Source: Branchiostoma floridae (taxonomy: Eukaryota > Chordata > Leptocardii > Amphioxiformes > Branchiostomatidae). Taken from it: a stretch of 62,000 nt of DNA. The notes under the pieces were generated by a model, which was not told the DNA's origin, did not search any database, and saw only the letters and a program-made list of their open reading frames with translations. The position numbers were made by a program, and so were the translations under genes. The DNA lies in contig NC_049989.1 of assembly GCF_000003815.2 (NCBI RefSeq), positions 17,946,684-18,008,683 on the forward strand, given 5' to 3'. Of this stretch, positions 40,966 through 51,912 are shown in pieces (the first letter of the stretch is position 1; each line of letters opens with the position of its first letter).

Positions 40966-41403
40966 ACTTGAATGCTGTAACTTAAGTCAGAAATGTTTAC
41001 AGTTGTTTTATTTTCATGGTTTTCATTGCACTGCAAAGTCATGTGCTTTGCATTTCTACTGTATGCAGACTTGTTTTGATCGTGAACTTCAAACACCGCA
41101 AAAACCTCCTTTCCCTCCAACTGCAAAATTAAGAAAATAGATAAACATAAACTTGCGAGAATTGCAGACACATGATCTTATTCAAATTATGATCTTGTGG
41201 ATAGGTGATGTCGGCAATTGGTCAAATGTGCCAGCCACAGTCTCTGTTTAGTGGAGTGACCTGATGTATATGGCCTTCTATATCTAACCTAACCTGGCCT
41301 TCTTGGTCATCATTGATCCTGAAGAAGGCGGCAGTGGTCATTAAAATTTTAATGGCCGATACAGCCACCCTTTAGTACACCAGCTTTTCAGGCAGGTGGC
41401 ATA

Positions 41404-41980
41404 CGAGGGGCGTGCAATTAGTAATGGTCCTGACCCATTTCCCATAGCAGGAGATTAATGAAACTTGGCACAGTTATTAGTCTTCTCTTCATAGGAATCA
41501 CCCAGAGTTATGCATTTCTCCCATCGTTTGATGCAGCTCTGGACACCGATTTTGTAGGACACCCCAGGTTGGTCCTCCAACTGATGCCTCATCAATGGCA
41601 CAAGAGGGACGACCAGGTCTGGGAGCTGTTTCCACAGACTTCCAGCCACGTTTGAATTCAGGATGCCAGCGTTTTACAAGGTCATATGATGGGGCATCAT
41701 CACCATAAGTTTCATTTATTTCATCAAAAGTCTTCTTTGGTGTGCGTCCTTTCAAATACAAAAACCGGATCACTGCGCGACACTCAACTGGTTCCATTTC
41801 ACACCTGGTCCATTTCGCACCTGACTAAGTTCAAACACCAGTAAATCAGAAACCACAATTAGTTCAGAGCTGTCTTTTGCAACATAACCCATAGAGATAT
41901 GAATTATTACACATACAAAATTTCATTTAGATCAGACAACTGGAAGTGGGTCAGGACCATTACTTATTGCACGCCCCTCG
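41404..41980 (-). mobile_element. Deleted mariner-type element, TA target, HTH relic only
   Basis: TIRs of about 34 bp begin CGAGGGGCGTGCAAT and differ at one or two positions; TA flanks both ends (41402-41403 and 41981-41982). The minus-strand frame 41498-41797 encodes an N-terminal helix-turn-helix like that of mariner transposases (AVIRFLYLKGRTPKKTFDEI, then SYDLVKRWHPEFKRG). The DDD catalytic domain is absent: the 577-bp element is an internal deletion derivative. It cannot move by itself. Confidence 0.88.
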
Positions 41981-41982
41981 TA

Positions 41983-42185
41983 GCAGCAGCTGGTTATATT
42001 ACACTCAACAACCTGTCACACCTAACCTTTGTATATCTAGCTGTAAGCATTGTTTAAATCCATCTAATAAGGATGCTCCCACAGTACTTTGTGGCAACAC
42101 GTTCCACTCTACAGTAGCTCTAGAGAAAATGTATTTTTGAAGATCTCAGTGCAACTACCCAACTGTTGCATCACTTTCCCTACGG
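41983..42185 (-). mobile_element. LINE 3' fragment, minus orientation
   Basis: The minus strand reads WNVLPQSTVGASLLDGF and on through QRLGVTGC to a stop, the C-terminal signature of a non-LTR ORF2, followed by the tail shared with 15925-16190. The mariner relic is inserted directly beside its tail. Confidence 0.7.
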
Positions 42186-43019
42186 TCAAGCACAGCACCA
42201 TAAATATACAGTATCGGTTAAATGTCAGAAGTTTGGCGCCTCTTACACTCTTACGTCCGGTTTGTCACACCATGTGGGGAGGGTGGGGTGGCTGGGTTGC
42301 ATCACTCTAACATTCTTCCGCGTGTGAGCTCATAAATACTCGCTGAACTACAATGGACTTGGGGACATTGTCGACAGGTGAAATGGAGACACACCTATTG
42401 TTCCAGGTTCTGCACCTTTTGTTTTCACACCACATATCACTCTGTGTTGCAATGCCAGCATTTACGTTTGATAACAATGCTGACCATGGGGGCATTGCCA
42501 TCAGGTAAGATGTAGGTCAACTTATTTACCCCAAGTTATCATTGCAAATCACTGTTTTTTCTCATTATTTTCACATCTGTGACATGTATTTTCACATCTG
42601 TGACATGTGACATACATTATTCACCTTGACACATGCAATAGTATAACATAACTATTATACTTGGGCCATTGCCACTGGCTTCTATGGCGAGGGTTTGCTC
42701 CCTAGGATTTTTTTAGTGTTTTATACCCCCTGAATTTTCTATGCTAGGGTTTCTTCCCTGGGACTTCTGTGCAGGGGTGTCATCCCTGGGATTCTGTGCA
42801 GGCTTTTCCTTCCCTGTGGTTTCAGTTGTACAACTGCAGATTTTAGATTAAGAACATTAGAGTTTTACCAATTTTACAAATTGTTATACATTCACATATA
42901 TAATAACACCGGAATCATTACAAACATCACTGTTTTGTATCCCTGATATTGAACCGTGCTGAGTTTAACAACAAGTTTGTTTGTATTGCATACCTGGTAA
43001 CCTGCCTCATGGCATATTA

Positions 43020-43475
43020 ACCCACCAGGTTTGTACTGAACAGTACAAGCTTCATATCCGGGCAGATTTATTTGATCCACTCACCCCGAGAAGGACCCCT
43101 ACTCTTTTCAATAAGTGTGGTGGGGTCTTTAACACTCTCGAGGTGTGGCTATCCTCGAACATGGGGCCTCCTTTTAACGTGTTATCCAAGGGATGCCTCT
43201 AACATAAGCTAGGTAATCATTTCCAAGGAGTTAAGTTATTCAAATTGTAGCTAGGTAGTCTCCAAGCAGACCCTACAGTGCCTTAGAGATAGTATCAAAG
43301 CTGGCGGCTATACTCCTTGGCCAGCTTTGATGCTATCTCTAAGGCACCGTAGGATCTGCTTGGAGACTGTAGCAAGGTGCCTTCCCAATCATACAGCATC
43401 GGTACCTGTCAAGGAATGGAACTCAGCACCTCCAGATTCTGAGTCAACAACCCTAACCACAAGGCCACCATACCG
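43020..43475 (-). mobile_element. tRNA-derived SINE (minus) with a foldback MITE inside
   Basis: Body: GAGGTGTGGCTATCCTCGAA and GGCCTCCTTTTAACGTGTTA. The head on the minus strand is GGTGGCCTTGTGGTTAGGGT with a decayed B box. The MITE at 43256-43368 interrupts the region between body and head. Confidence 0.75.
43256..43368. mobile_element. Foldback MITE, CTCCAAGCAGATCC family (copy A2)
   Basis: Arms of about 48 bp (TAGTCTCCAAGCAGACCCTA ... CACCGTAGGATCTGCTTGGA) enclose a 16-nt loop. It is flanked by GTAGCTAGG and GTAGCAAGG, a 9-bp target duplication with one change. Confidence 0.88.
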
Positions 43476-43499
43476 CCACACTTAGAATGTAATGTAACG

Positions 43500-43960
43500 T
43501 TACACCTATTTTGTAAACGCCTATACACGTCATACCACCCCATGTCACACCATATTAGGTTGCATCATTTCCTTATTAAGCCACGTTGGTGCTCATGAAT
43601 ATTCACTGAACTGCAGTGAACCGTTACGGGCAGGTGAACTTGCCAACAGGTAAAATGCAGAGTACACCTGCCTTTTTTTCTAATGAATATTCAGTGCCTT
43701 GTACTGTGTCAACAGGTAAAATATGGGATACAATATGGGGTACACTGTCTTCTTTTATACCCACTGCACCTATTTTCTTAACGTCTACACGTCATATACT
43801 CATGCCGCTTCATACTAGGTTGCATCATTTCCCCACGTTGGCGCTCATGAACATTCACTGAAGTGTAGTCAACTTACGGGCAGGTGAACTTGTCAACAGG
43901 TAAAATATGGGGAACACGTTTTTTTTCTTACATCTACTGCACACACCTTGCTTTTATGAG
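43500..43960 (+). repeat. Direct duplication with GGCAGGTGAACTTG motif
   Basis: GGGCAGGTGAACTTG(C/T)CAAC then AGGTAAAAT occurs at 43628 and 43878, each preceded by GCTCATGAA(T/C)ATTCACTGAA and followed by a TACTGCAC(A/C)-type tract. No gene. Confidence 0.7.
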
Positions 43961-44110
43961 TCTATAACTATGTTTTTAGATGTCCGTCAGTTGTCTGACA
44001 GTCGTTGTGGCCGTTGCTACTAACAAATACGACGTTCAAAAAAAGCTTAGAAGCCACCTGTAACGTTGCCATGGCAACTGGTTGAATAGTTCGATGACGT
44101 CATCGCTGAC

Positions 44111-44210
44111 NNNNNNNNNNNNNNNNNNNNNNNNNNNNNNNNNNNNNNNNNNNNNNNNNNNNNNNNNNNNNNNNNNNNNNNNNNNNNNNNNNNNNNNNNN
44201 NNNNNNNNNN
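44111..44210. other. Assembly gap, 100 N
   Basis: Exactly 100 N, a conventional placeholder length. The true gap size is unknown, and open frames crossing it are meaningless. Confidence 1.
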
Positions 44211-45220
44211 AATAGGATATGTGTGACCTTTCCCTTCGACACTGGGTATATCATACAAAACGTTAAAGTGTGGCTGAGAAGACACCAAAACACACAAAGT
44301 GTAGAAATATTCGTTTCTTTTCTATAGAATTCGTTGAGCGATCTGTCATATTTTAGGTTGCAGAGAGAGCGCGGCGAGAGCGCCGTCCTAGTGGAAAGGG
44401 GGTATAAGTTCGCAGCCTCATCAAGGAATAAATTTCACGACTGAAATTCGGGGCATGATAATAAAGTATTAAAAATAACTATGAATTTGAACCTTGTACT
44501 AAAATTAAGATCATTGTGATCATTACATTGCAGACGACACCCGGTACAACGTTGAGATGGGTGAGAAAGAAGGAAAAACGTGAACGGCAACCCGAGGCAT
44601 GCGTTCAACGGTTGAAAGTCAGATCCCAACTAGATTGTCTTCTTCTCTAGTTGAAATACAAAAATCAAGAGGAGAAAGAGAAAAAAAGGTGTTGAAAGAC
44701 GACAAGTAGTGTGTTCAAGTTCCAAGAAACGATTGAGTGAAAACAGACTTATACTAACAACCAACTGAATCTGTCAAGGTCGAACACTTAATTTTTGGCA
44801 CATCGTCAAAGACGAACTGGTATTTTCTGGCCCATTTCAATTTCTGTGTCCAAGGAGGTTCAAGATAAACCTCCTTGCTGTGTCCTATCTTTTGACATTT
44901 TGCCGGGTGAAAAGTAGAGTCCGCATTCCACACTACCGCATGGGTGTTTGTTGTCTTTTATTCTAATATTTTCGAAACCTTTATAACAATCGAACTGAGA
45001 TAAGTAACGGTTTTGAACAATTCCTAACCCTTTCTTCACTTTCTAGATAAAGAGATATTTGCACTGATCTCACAATGTTCAAACATTCATAGATAATTTC
45101 AAACTTTCAACTTTACTCATTTGAACAATGGTGAACTATCATGACTGAAATATCCTTTTGTCTAAACAGTCCAAACACATTACAAATATATCGGGGGCTT
45201 GGAGTTAAAAGGGGGAAAAA

Positions 45221-45295
45221 GTTTCCCCCCAAAAGAAAACAGGTATAGAGGGAGAAATGTGTGACTTTTTCCCCCGTTTTCTTTTGGGGGGAAAC
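45221..45295. repeat. Perfect 20-bp hairpin with nested inverted repeat
   Basis: Arms 45221-45240 (GTTTCCCCCCAAAAGAAAAC) and 45276-45295 are exactly complementary with 35 nt between them. The flank GGGGGAAAAAG at 45211-45221 also pairs with CTTTTTCCCCC at 45265-45275, giving a competing fold. Confidence 0.9.
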
Positions 45296-45539
45296 TTCAT
45301 TGAGCAAAAACTTGAAGTCCACGTTAACTGCCCTTTGCGTCTCTCGCTCAGCTATCAAACAGTGACATATTAAGACACATATTGACATATCAACGGCGAA
45401 GGAAGGTCGCTCTGGGCATGGTCACCAGATAACGGGACACTATCGACCCAACAACCGGTTAAATGTCAACAAGAACGGCAAACAGCGTATTTTCAGGACA
45501 CACACATCTCTTAGCAGAGCAAATTTAATCGTGGCCTGA

Positions 45540-45875
45540 AGATTGCCATAACGTTTGGTGTTATATGGGTGTTTCCTGCGTCTTAATGCTTTAACTTTTT
45601 CTCTGTTCTGAAGCAAGTCTCTGTTTTTCTTCCCTCCTGTTGTGCAGTTTGATATAACGTTTAGTGTTAGATGGGTGTTTTTTGTGTCTTAATGCTTGAA
45701 ATGCCTCAGTCAGAGTCTGAAGCGAGTCTCTGTACAACAGGATCTAGGAGGGAAGAACAACAGTTTGTTGTGACGTTTAGTGTTAGATAGGTGTTTTGTG
45801 CATCTTATAAGCTTAATGCTTTAAATATCTCAGTTCTAAAGCAAGTCTTTGTTTTTCTTCCCTCCTGATGTAACC
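45540..45875 (+). repeat. ~115-bp tandem repeat (three units)
   Basis: ACGTTTAGTGTTAGATGGGT, TCTTAATGCTT and TGAAGC(A/G)AGTCTCTGT recur three times. The middle unit has a short inversion (CAGGATCTAGGAGGGAAGAA against TTCTTCCCTCCTG). Confidence 0.8.
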
Positions 45876-45937
45876 TTTTCTTACGTTCATGTCTTCTGTT
45901 AATGTCCAGGCAAATTTACTTGTTCCGTGTTATCATA

Positions 45938-46052
45938 AAATAAGATAGTACTAGTATCAAGGCTGGCCAAGGAGTGCCCGTCTAACTCCCTTTGGCCGGC
46001 TTTGAACCTTGGCCAGCTTTGATACTATCTTACGGCACAGGTTCTAAATCAG
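45938..46052. mobile_element. Foldback MITE, copy A3 (decayed)
   Basis: GATAGTACTAGTATCAAGGC ... CAGCTTTGATACTATCTTAC forms the inner arms. Of the outer CTCCAAGCAG tips only the right one survives, as CCTGGAGATTA. Confidence 0.65.
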
Positions 46053-46710
46053 CCTGGAGATTATACTTCTGTTTGCTGGAAGTGCCTCCCATGTGTCGAC
46101 GAAGTTCAGGACTTTCATGACACGTTTGACCACATCCTTGAGCTCAGGTGGGCGCGACGCCAATTTGCGTCTCCTGAATGGGTGTCGCCTTTTGAAACTG
46201 TCCTCGCCTTTGAAACGGTTGTCGTCTTCTTGCGTGTATTCCGTCTACACCACTACATTCATCACGATGCTGTCATACATTGCTAATTGAACGTGTTCCT
46301 TTATGTACGTTTTTGCTCCTTGTCAGCTACACAAAAGTTTTGAAAAGCTGCCTTCGGATATGGCATCGATCGTCGTGAGAATGGCGACATGGCGACGGCC
46401 GGTTTATATAGGAAGGGTCCTTGGGAATTCTGGCTAAGAACGTCGTAACGGTTTGCCTCTTAATTCGAACCAGTAAAAAACATAATACTTCAGAAAGTAA
46501 GAAAAGAGCCCTAAATGTTGCAAACATGGACGTAAAACACAGAGAACGAGCCTGATCCTAACATCGAGAAAAGATGAACACGCACAAGTATTATGTAATA
46601 ACCGGACTTTGCGTGGCAAACACGCAAGGGACTGACAACCCTTACCAATATCCCGATTTTCTGCCGAGTTCTACGATCCCCGCACCCCCCTAGGAAGGCC
46701 TGGTGGAGGC

Positions 46711-46860
46711 TCTCCAAGCAGAGGTTGATGGGGAGAAGTCGTGACCTTTTTCATATATGCCGCCTTTTTCTGTCAGCTAACACAAAGATGGCATACAAGT
46801 TTAGAAAAAGGTCACGATTCCCCCCCCCCCTCCCCCCTCCATCAACCTGTGCTTGGAGAG
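46711..46860. mobile_element. Foldback MITE, CTCCAAGCAGAGGTTGATGG family (copy B1)
   Basis: TCTCCAAGCAGAGGTTGATG pairs with CATCAACCTGTGCTTGGAGA, and GTCGTGACCTTTTTC pairs with AAAAAGGTCACGATTC. A decayed right end of the TAGTCTCTACC family (GGAAGGCCTGGTGGAGGCT) abuts its left end at 46693-46711. Confidence 0.8.
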
Positions 46861-47099
46861 TACACGGACTGTCCGGCCGGGCAGTGAGGTCAGTAAGGGC
46901 AAAGGTGACTGACCACCTGTTTACAGGTCACATATGACCACGCCTTTGGTCACTATTATTTATTTCTTTTTCTCCCGGACTCTGACTGTATAAAAATATG
47001 GAACGCTACACGAATTTGCGTGTCAGTCTACCAAATACCTGAGTTGCCAACCTAGGATTGATCATTGATGTGTTCGAAAATTCGTACTTTCCCAGAACC

Positions 47100-47285
47100 A
47101 TCGTATAGTGGAATTTGTTGTCACCAAGTACAGTAGTGGCAGATAGATGTGCAAAAGTTAGGTGTGATGGATCGTTCGGTGTAATATAACCAGCTGCTGC
47201 CGCGCCGCGTGCCTGCGAAGCTGGTGTGTTACGCCGAACGGCGGTTATACCGGCTATATACACATTTGTAGATACAGATACAGAC
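47100..47285 (+). mobile_element. LINE 3' fragment
   Basis: GATAGATGTGCAAAAGTTAG, GTGTGATGGATCGTTCGGTG and AACCAGCTGCTGCCGCGCCG match the other LINE tails, with an internal inverted pair (CCGAACGGCGG). Broken. Confidence 0.6.
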
Positions 47286-48253
47286 AAATAGTATATCGTG
47301 GCTTCCGCGTGACCACATGGCATGCCGTGCGCGTGGTCTTTTTTTGGGGTAAAGGTTGTTTACGTGTCACAGGTGATCACACCTTTGGTCAGTGTTTATC
47401 TGAGTATTTTTCAGATCATATCAGATCTCCGCATGAACCCACACGTTATCATTATGCGGGTCGTCCTAGTATCGAAGCGTTTCAAAGGCGCAGTTTTAAC
47501 TGGAGATTATTCAAATAACTGGAGGCGATGGTTTCAGCTCATGGTTTCGATGCCGCAAAGTTTGACGCTTTTGAAAGCAACCATACCCAAACACCTGAAT
47601 AGTGTCTTCGGGAAAACGAAGGCAGCTTCAGGCATGTAGAATCCCAGTCTTCAGTCTTGCAGTTCTTACGTGATGTACTTCTTCCTCTCCAACTAGCTCT
47701 GGAGAAAACGGCTCAAGTAACGCTGTATCAGAACGAGAGATGTACGGCCACTTTGAAGGCCTGCTACAATTGTTAGCCCTGTCCCTGTTCGTGTAATGAT
47801 GAGGACACCAGCCTTGGGATTCTGTCAGCTTTTAGTTCATCCTTTTGAGCTGGGACAGAAACGTCGATAGCACGTGTAATAAGGGTGTCCTTGGCGAGGG
47901 ATTCTCCTAGATCTAACACAAGGTTTATAAGCTTTAAAGACAAGCCGGATGACCACTTCTGTGTTAGTTCTAAAACAGGTTTATTTTCGGCCAATCTTTT
48001 CTTGCGCTCTCTGCTGATCGGATTGTTGTTGTTGTTTTTTTCGAGTCGCAAGGACGTTATATATCGAATGCTCTTCTCTCAAAACCGTAAGTTTACATTA
48101 CAAGTGTGTCGCCGCCTTGAAAGTGCTTTCTGTGTATCTATAGCTCCCACCTTTTCGCTACTGTGAGGCAGTGAAGTCAAGTGTGCGTGATAGTGCTAAT
48201 CTCAGCACAAAGACAGCGGAAGTTCCAGCGGTTTGAAGGTTTACCACAAGATC

Positions 48254-48538
48254 TAGTCTCTACCAGACTGACTACGCTGGCCATTATAGGGAGAAGTTTT
48301 GCTACCAGAGGCAAAGGAGTTCAAGTTGTTCGGCCGCGTACCTAAGCGTGGACGGACTCCTCTGGTCGTTCCCGATATTTTGCTGAATCCTACGATTCCT
48401 GTAGCCTGCATACCGGACCCAAGTTCGATCTCAATAATATCTATCGTGTATAGGGAAGATATTTTCGAGATAAGGCTGAGGTCTGGTATCCAGGCTACGA
48501 TTACTGCACCCCCGTAGGAAGGCCTCAGGTGGAGGCTA
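48254..48538. mobile_element. Foldback MITE, TAGTCTCTACCAGACT family, with perfect 9-bp target duplication
   Basis: Tips TAGTCTCTACCAGACTG and, at the right, AGGTGGAGGCTA. Flanked by CACAAGATC at 48245-48253 and again at 48539-48547. It contains a younger element at 48402-48497. Confidence 0.9.
48402..48497. mobile_element. TAGCCTGGATACCAGACC micro-MITE nested in the element at 48254
   Basis: Tips TAGCCTGCATACCGGACC and GGTCTGGTATCCAGGCTA. Flanks CGATTCCTG and CGATTACTG (9 bp, one change). The uninterrupted host sequence is seen at 46669-46690 (CTACGATCCCCGCACCCCCC). Confidence 0.9.
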
Positions 48539-48628
48539 CACAAGATCCCTGATTGCCTGGTAACCATTCTCTTCTGACCCGGGGTGCCGGTTTTACCTGG
48601 CTAAGTCTAGGATGAGCATAGGCGCCTG

Positions 48629-48719
48629 TAGCCTGGTTACCAAACCCCAGCCCGATCTCAAGTATCTATCGTGCAACACGAAAGATATATCTTGAGGTTG
48701 GGGTATGGAATCCAGGCTA
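48629..48719. mobile_element. TAGCCTGG micro-MITE, 91 bp, perfect 9-bp target duplication
   Basis: Tips TAGCCTGGTTACCAAACCCC and GGGGTATGGAATCCAGGCTA. AGGCGCCTG flanks both sides (48620-48628 and 48720-48728). Almost the whole element is one hairpin. Confidence 0.93.
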
Positions 48720-49449
48720 AGGCGCCTGCTGTAAATTAATTAAAACAACCTCGTAAAACTTTCCCTGTCAGTGCCAATGAACTGAGCGGGCGGGCTACAT
48801 TCCCAGCACCGCAGAGATAGTGGTGAGCTTCCGATGGTATGGTTACTAGTACAGCAGAAGCACAGCCTATTTTCCAGCGTATTTCGTGCAATTATCCGGC
48901 TGGTGCAATAATGCGAAGTTATCCAGCTGGATCACATCGGTTTGGAATTTTAAGATTACCTACATACCTACCTACCTACCTAGTCCCTTGACCTCCAGGT
49001 CGTTGGGGAGACAAGGTAGCCATGGAGATGGAGAGTGCAGTTAACAGAAGTGTGCGTTTATCCGTTGTGCAATTAACTGGTTTCTACTATACTGTACTAG
49101 GCTAGATCTGTGATGCTAGATTTGCGACATATGTAATGACAACCGCACACTCAGCAAGTGTCCGGGCATCTGATGTACAGAGACGTGACATGACCGAAAT
49201 GCACAGGCATGCGCTTGTGTCACAGTCGCCAGGCATTTCAACACTGCCAGTCAACAAGTTGAACAACAGCAGGTGGCTATTTCATTTGGAACTGTCCAGC
49301 GTGTGACAACGCATATCGCACATCTCTGGGCAGTTCATCATGGCCACTTCTAAGATACCCGAGTTTTCGACCAGTGATATCACAGTGATTCAGACCCCCA
49401 GTCCTTGGCACGACAATCGTCAACAACTTGTTCTGTCCATATGTTCCAG

Positions 49450-49735
49450 AGCCAGCCATAATCTCTCCAGCCCTATCTGTAACTCCTCCTCTCTCTCACT
49501 AGCCCTATCTCTTCCGCTATCTCTCTCTCTCGTCTCTCTTTCTAAGCTGTTTCTCTCTCTCTCTATCCATCTCTCTCTCTCTTTCTTTCTTTCTCCATCT
49601 AACGATCTCTCACACCCTCTCTATCTCTTCCGCTATCTCCCTCTCTCTTTCTTTCTTTTTTTCTCTTAAACGATCTCTCACACTCCCTCTCTTTCTCTCT
49701 GTCTCTGTCTTTTGCTCTCATGAGACTTTTCCATT
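49450..49735 (+). repeat. Long polypyrimidine tract with internal duplication
   Basis: Mostly TCTC/TTTC for about 280 bp. CTATCTCTTCCGCTATCTCC and TAACGATCTCTCACAC occur twice. A mirror-repeat (triplex-forming) character is possible. Confidence 0.9.
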
Positions 49736-49782
49736 TAGGGAGGTGATTTGTCGCAGAAAAGAAGTAGGAACGCGCAACAATT

Positions 49783-50037
49783 TTAGTGTCCCAAAATATC
49801 TGCCGTGAGAGCTGGCGAGATTTCACCAGGCTCCAATATCTTTTCAAGGTAGCGTGACTGTCGTCTAGTTGCCAAATCTAACGCAAAATGCCGCCCTTTC
49901 GTCGATCCATCTAAAATCTTCTTGACAGGAAGAAGCAGTTTCACATCTGGGAAGAATACGGCCAGGATTTCATGACTCACTCGAGCTCTCCGTACCTTCC
50001 TGTACCACAACCAAGGCATCCCTGCCTCAAACCTCAA
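49783..50037 (-). CDS. Unrecognised open frame
   Basis: 84 residues, balanced composition (EILAVFFPDVKLLLPVKKIL, LDLATRRQSRYLEKI). No family recognised and no clear splice partner. It could be part of an old transposon or chance. Listed because its composition is more protein-like than its neighbours. Confidence 0.2.
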   Translation of the reverse strand: MRFEAGMPWLWYRKVRRARVSHEILAVFFPDVKLLLPVKKILDGSTKGRHFALDLATRRQSRYLEKILEPGEISPALTADILGH

Positions 50038-50184
50038 GGTGCCTGTAGGGCTTCAAGGGTCAGCTTCGTGGTTTTGTGTAGGCAACCCGGCAGTTTCTTT
50101 ACCCTGACCAAGAAGCTTTAGCTTACGGTTTTGGTAGAGTTTTATAATACATGTATGTTAGCAAAAGCATGTATTGAAGCATGT

Positions 50185-50350
50185 ATGTTATTGAATAGCA
50201 ATACCCAAGAAGCAATGTGTAGATTGTCATGAAATTTGGTATGCGGCTAGGTCTTGTCTTATCTCAAAGAAATGATTTTGGTCCCTCTTGGCCTTGGCGA
50301 CCTTTCCGTGGCGTTGCAGCAGAACTTCCGGTTTTTATATCTCGTGTTCT
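50185..50350 (+). repeat. Dispersed repeat related to 10265-10340, 12120-12240 and 28860-29060
   Basis: TGTCATGAAATTTGGTATGC and GCAGCAGAACTTCCGG correspond to segments of the other copies (for example CAGCATAACTCAGGAAGTTG and GAAACAGAACTTCCAGCTTT). It looks like the 3' part of an old interspersed element. Confidence 0.5.
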
Positions 50351-51022
50351 GGATAAGATATGGTCTCACGATTGTTTGTTGGTAGATAGCTCTTGCTTAC
50401 GTCATCATTGTGGATCTTGTGGATGGCGCATCTAAAGACTATCACAGATTTTCTGCTCACAGACGGGTTTCTTCTTCTACCATCAGCACAGATACAGACT
50501 GACGTCATATGCTTTTCCCAGCTGCAATTCTCCTGCCACAAGACACGTGTAAGCCTTCAAATAGTTCAGAATATATCCAGATCATGCAGTGGATAACATT
50601 GGACTAATATAAGCAGATACGAAGGGATAATGACATATATGTACGGTCGCATAGATCAGTCATTACAAGAACTATACGTTGGCTTATCACCAAGCAGATG
50701 TATGAGGCCGGCTCATTCTTTGTGTTTTACGCCTGTTTTTGCAACGATTTTCTAGTATAAAAAAATCAAGGAGCTTTTATCAGGATAAGCTCCTTGGTAT
50801 AATCAAGGCGTTTTTTAAAATTTTTATTATGGGCCTGTCTGGCAGTCATAACAAATACGTAATAATGTGTTTAGCCCCAAAGGGCTTGGTAGTGCTAAAT
50901 AAAAACAAACAACATAGCTTCACTGACGCCTGTTGTTGGCGGATATGAGTGCGATGCTCTTTCTAACCAATGTCTGTAAAAATATTACACTCGTAGTCAT
51001 CAACTAGACACAAGCATATTGC

Positions 51023-51144
51023 TAATCTCCAAGCAGATCCACGGTGGCACAATATAGTATCAAACCCACCTCCGGTGCCAGTTTGACTCCCTTTGACCGG
51101 CTTTGATACTATCTTATGGCACCGTAGGATCTGCTTGGATATTA
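51023..51144. mobile_element. Foldback MITE, copy A4
   Basis: TAATCTCCAAGCAGATCCAC ... GGCACCGTAGGATCTGCTTG with inner arms around GGCTTTGATACTATCTTATG. The target duplication is not clear. Confidence 0.8.
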
Positions 51145-51381
51145 TCTATTTCCACAGTGCCAAGGTTAGGGGTGGCAAGGCGTTCTGAGAAATCTGCCTT
51201 GGATTCACGACAACGTGCCAAGAACCATTCCCTCCCATGCACACAAAGCCAATGCCAGAACTAACATATTATCCTTTGGGTTACATCAGACAACATTTAG
51301 CCTCTAACTCTCAGGACAAACGTATAAGGACATTATCCTTGGGTCGACATAAAGTCAACACTGCATTCTCGGGTCCCCTTA

Positions 51382-51562
51382 TATCTCCAAGCAGATATTA
51401 GGAGGGAAGATCGTGATCATCTTACCGAGTGTTCTAGCAAACCTAACAACGCCAGGAGGACTGTGTTAGAAAAAAAAACACCTTCTACAACAGCAGTCTG
51501 TACAGCAGAAAACTTCTCTAGGAGACTTCAATCTTATCTCCAAGCATCTGCTTGGAGAGTGC
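51382..51562. repeat. Further CTCCAAGCAG ends in opposite orientations
   Basis: ATATCTCCAAGCAGATATTA at about 51382, and at about 51537 a compact TCTCCAAGCATCTGCTTGGA palindrome, as if two tips had been joined by loss of the interior. Confidence 0.7.
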
Positions 51563-51733
51563 GGTGCCCCCTATCAATTAAGTTCTCGTAAATCAGACGT
51601 AGAGGAGTGGTTGCTGATCCCGGGCAAATAGATTTTGCACGCTTTGTCACTCAGACGGACCACAAAATGTACACAATTCCCAAATCCATGAAGATTTTAG
51701 GGCTTTCATAGTGGAATCTAGTACACAACCGTG

Positions 51734-51912
51734 CGTGTGTATGTGTGTGCGTGCGCGCGCGCGCGGGCGTGTGTGTGTGTGTTATAATGTGCCACAGTCT
51801 TGTGTTTGTGTTCGTATCCGTGTGTATGTTGTGTGTGAGTGTGCATATATGCGTTTGTGTATGCGCGTGTGCTCGCGCGCGCGCGTGTGTGTGTGTGTGT
51901 GTGTGTGTGTGC
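51734..51912 (+). repeat. (GT)n/(CG)n alternating purine-pyrimidine tract
   Basis: Runs of GT with GCGCGCGCGCGCG near 51751-51766 and CGCGCGCGCG near 51874-51885. It could adopt Z-DNA. The long open frames through it come from the stop-free repeat. Confidence 0.9.

Larger units (their letters stand above)
46100..48240. other. No gene recognised
   Basis: Several open frames of 60-105 codons occur (for example 47322-47639 + and 47773-48051 -), none with a domain I recognise. Repeats in the stretch are listed separately. Confidence 0.4.

Noticed and set aside
44036-44327. Open frames across the gap
   Set aside because: They run through 100 N and have no meaning.
47773-48051. 92-codon minus-strand frame (LNLVLDLGESLAKDTL-like)
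   Set aside because: Balanced composition but begins with an Asn run, has no recognised family and no splice partner; insufficient to call a gene.
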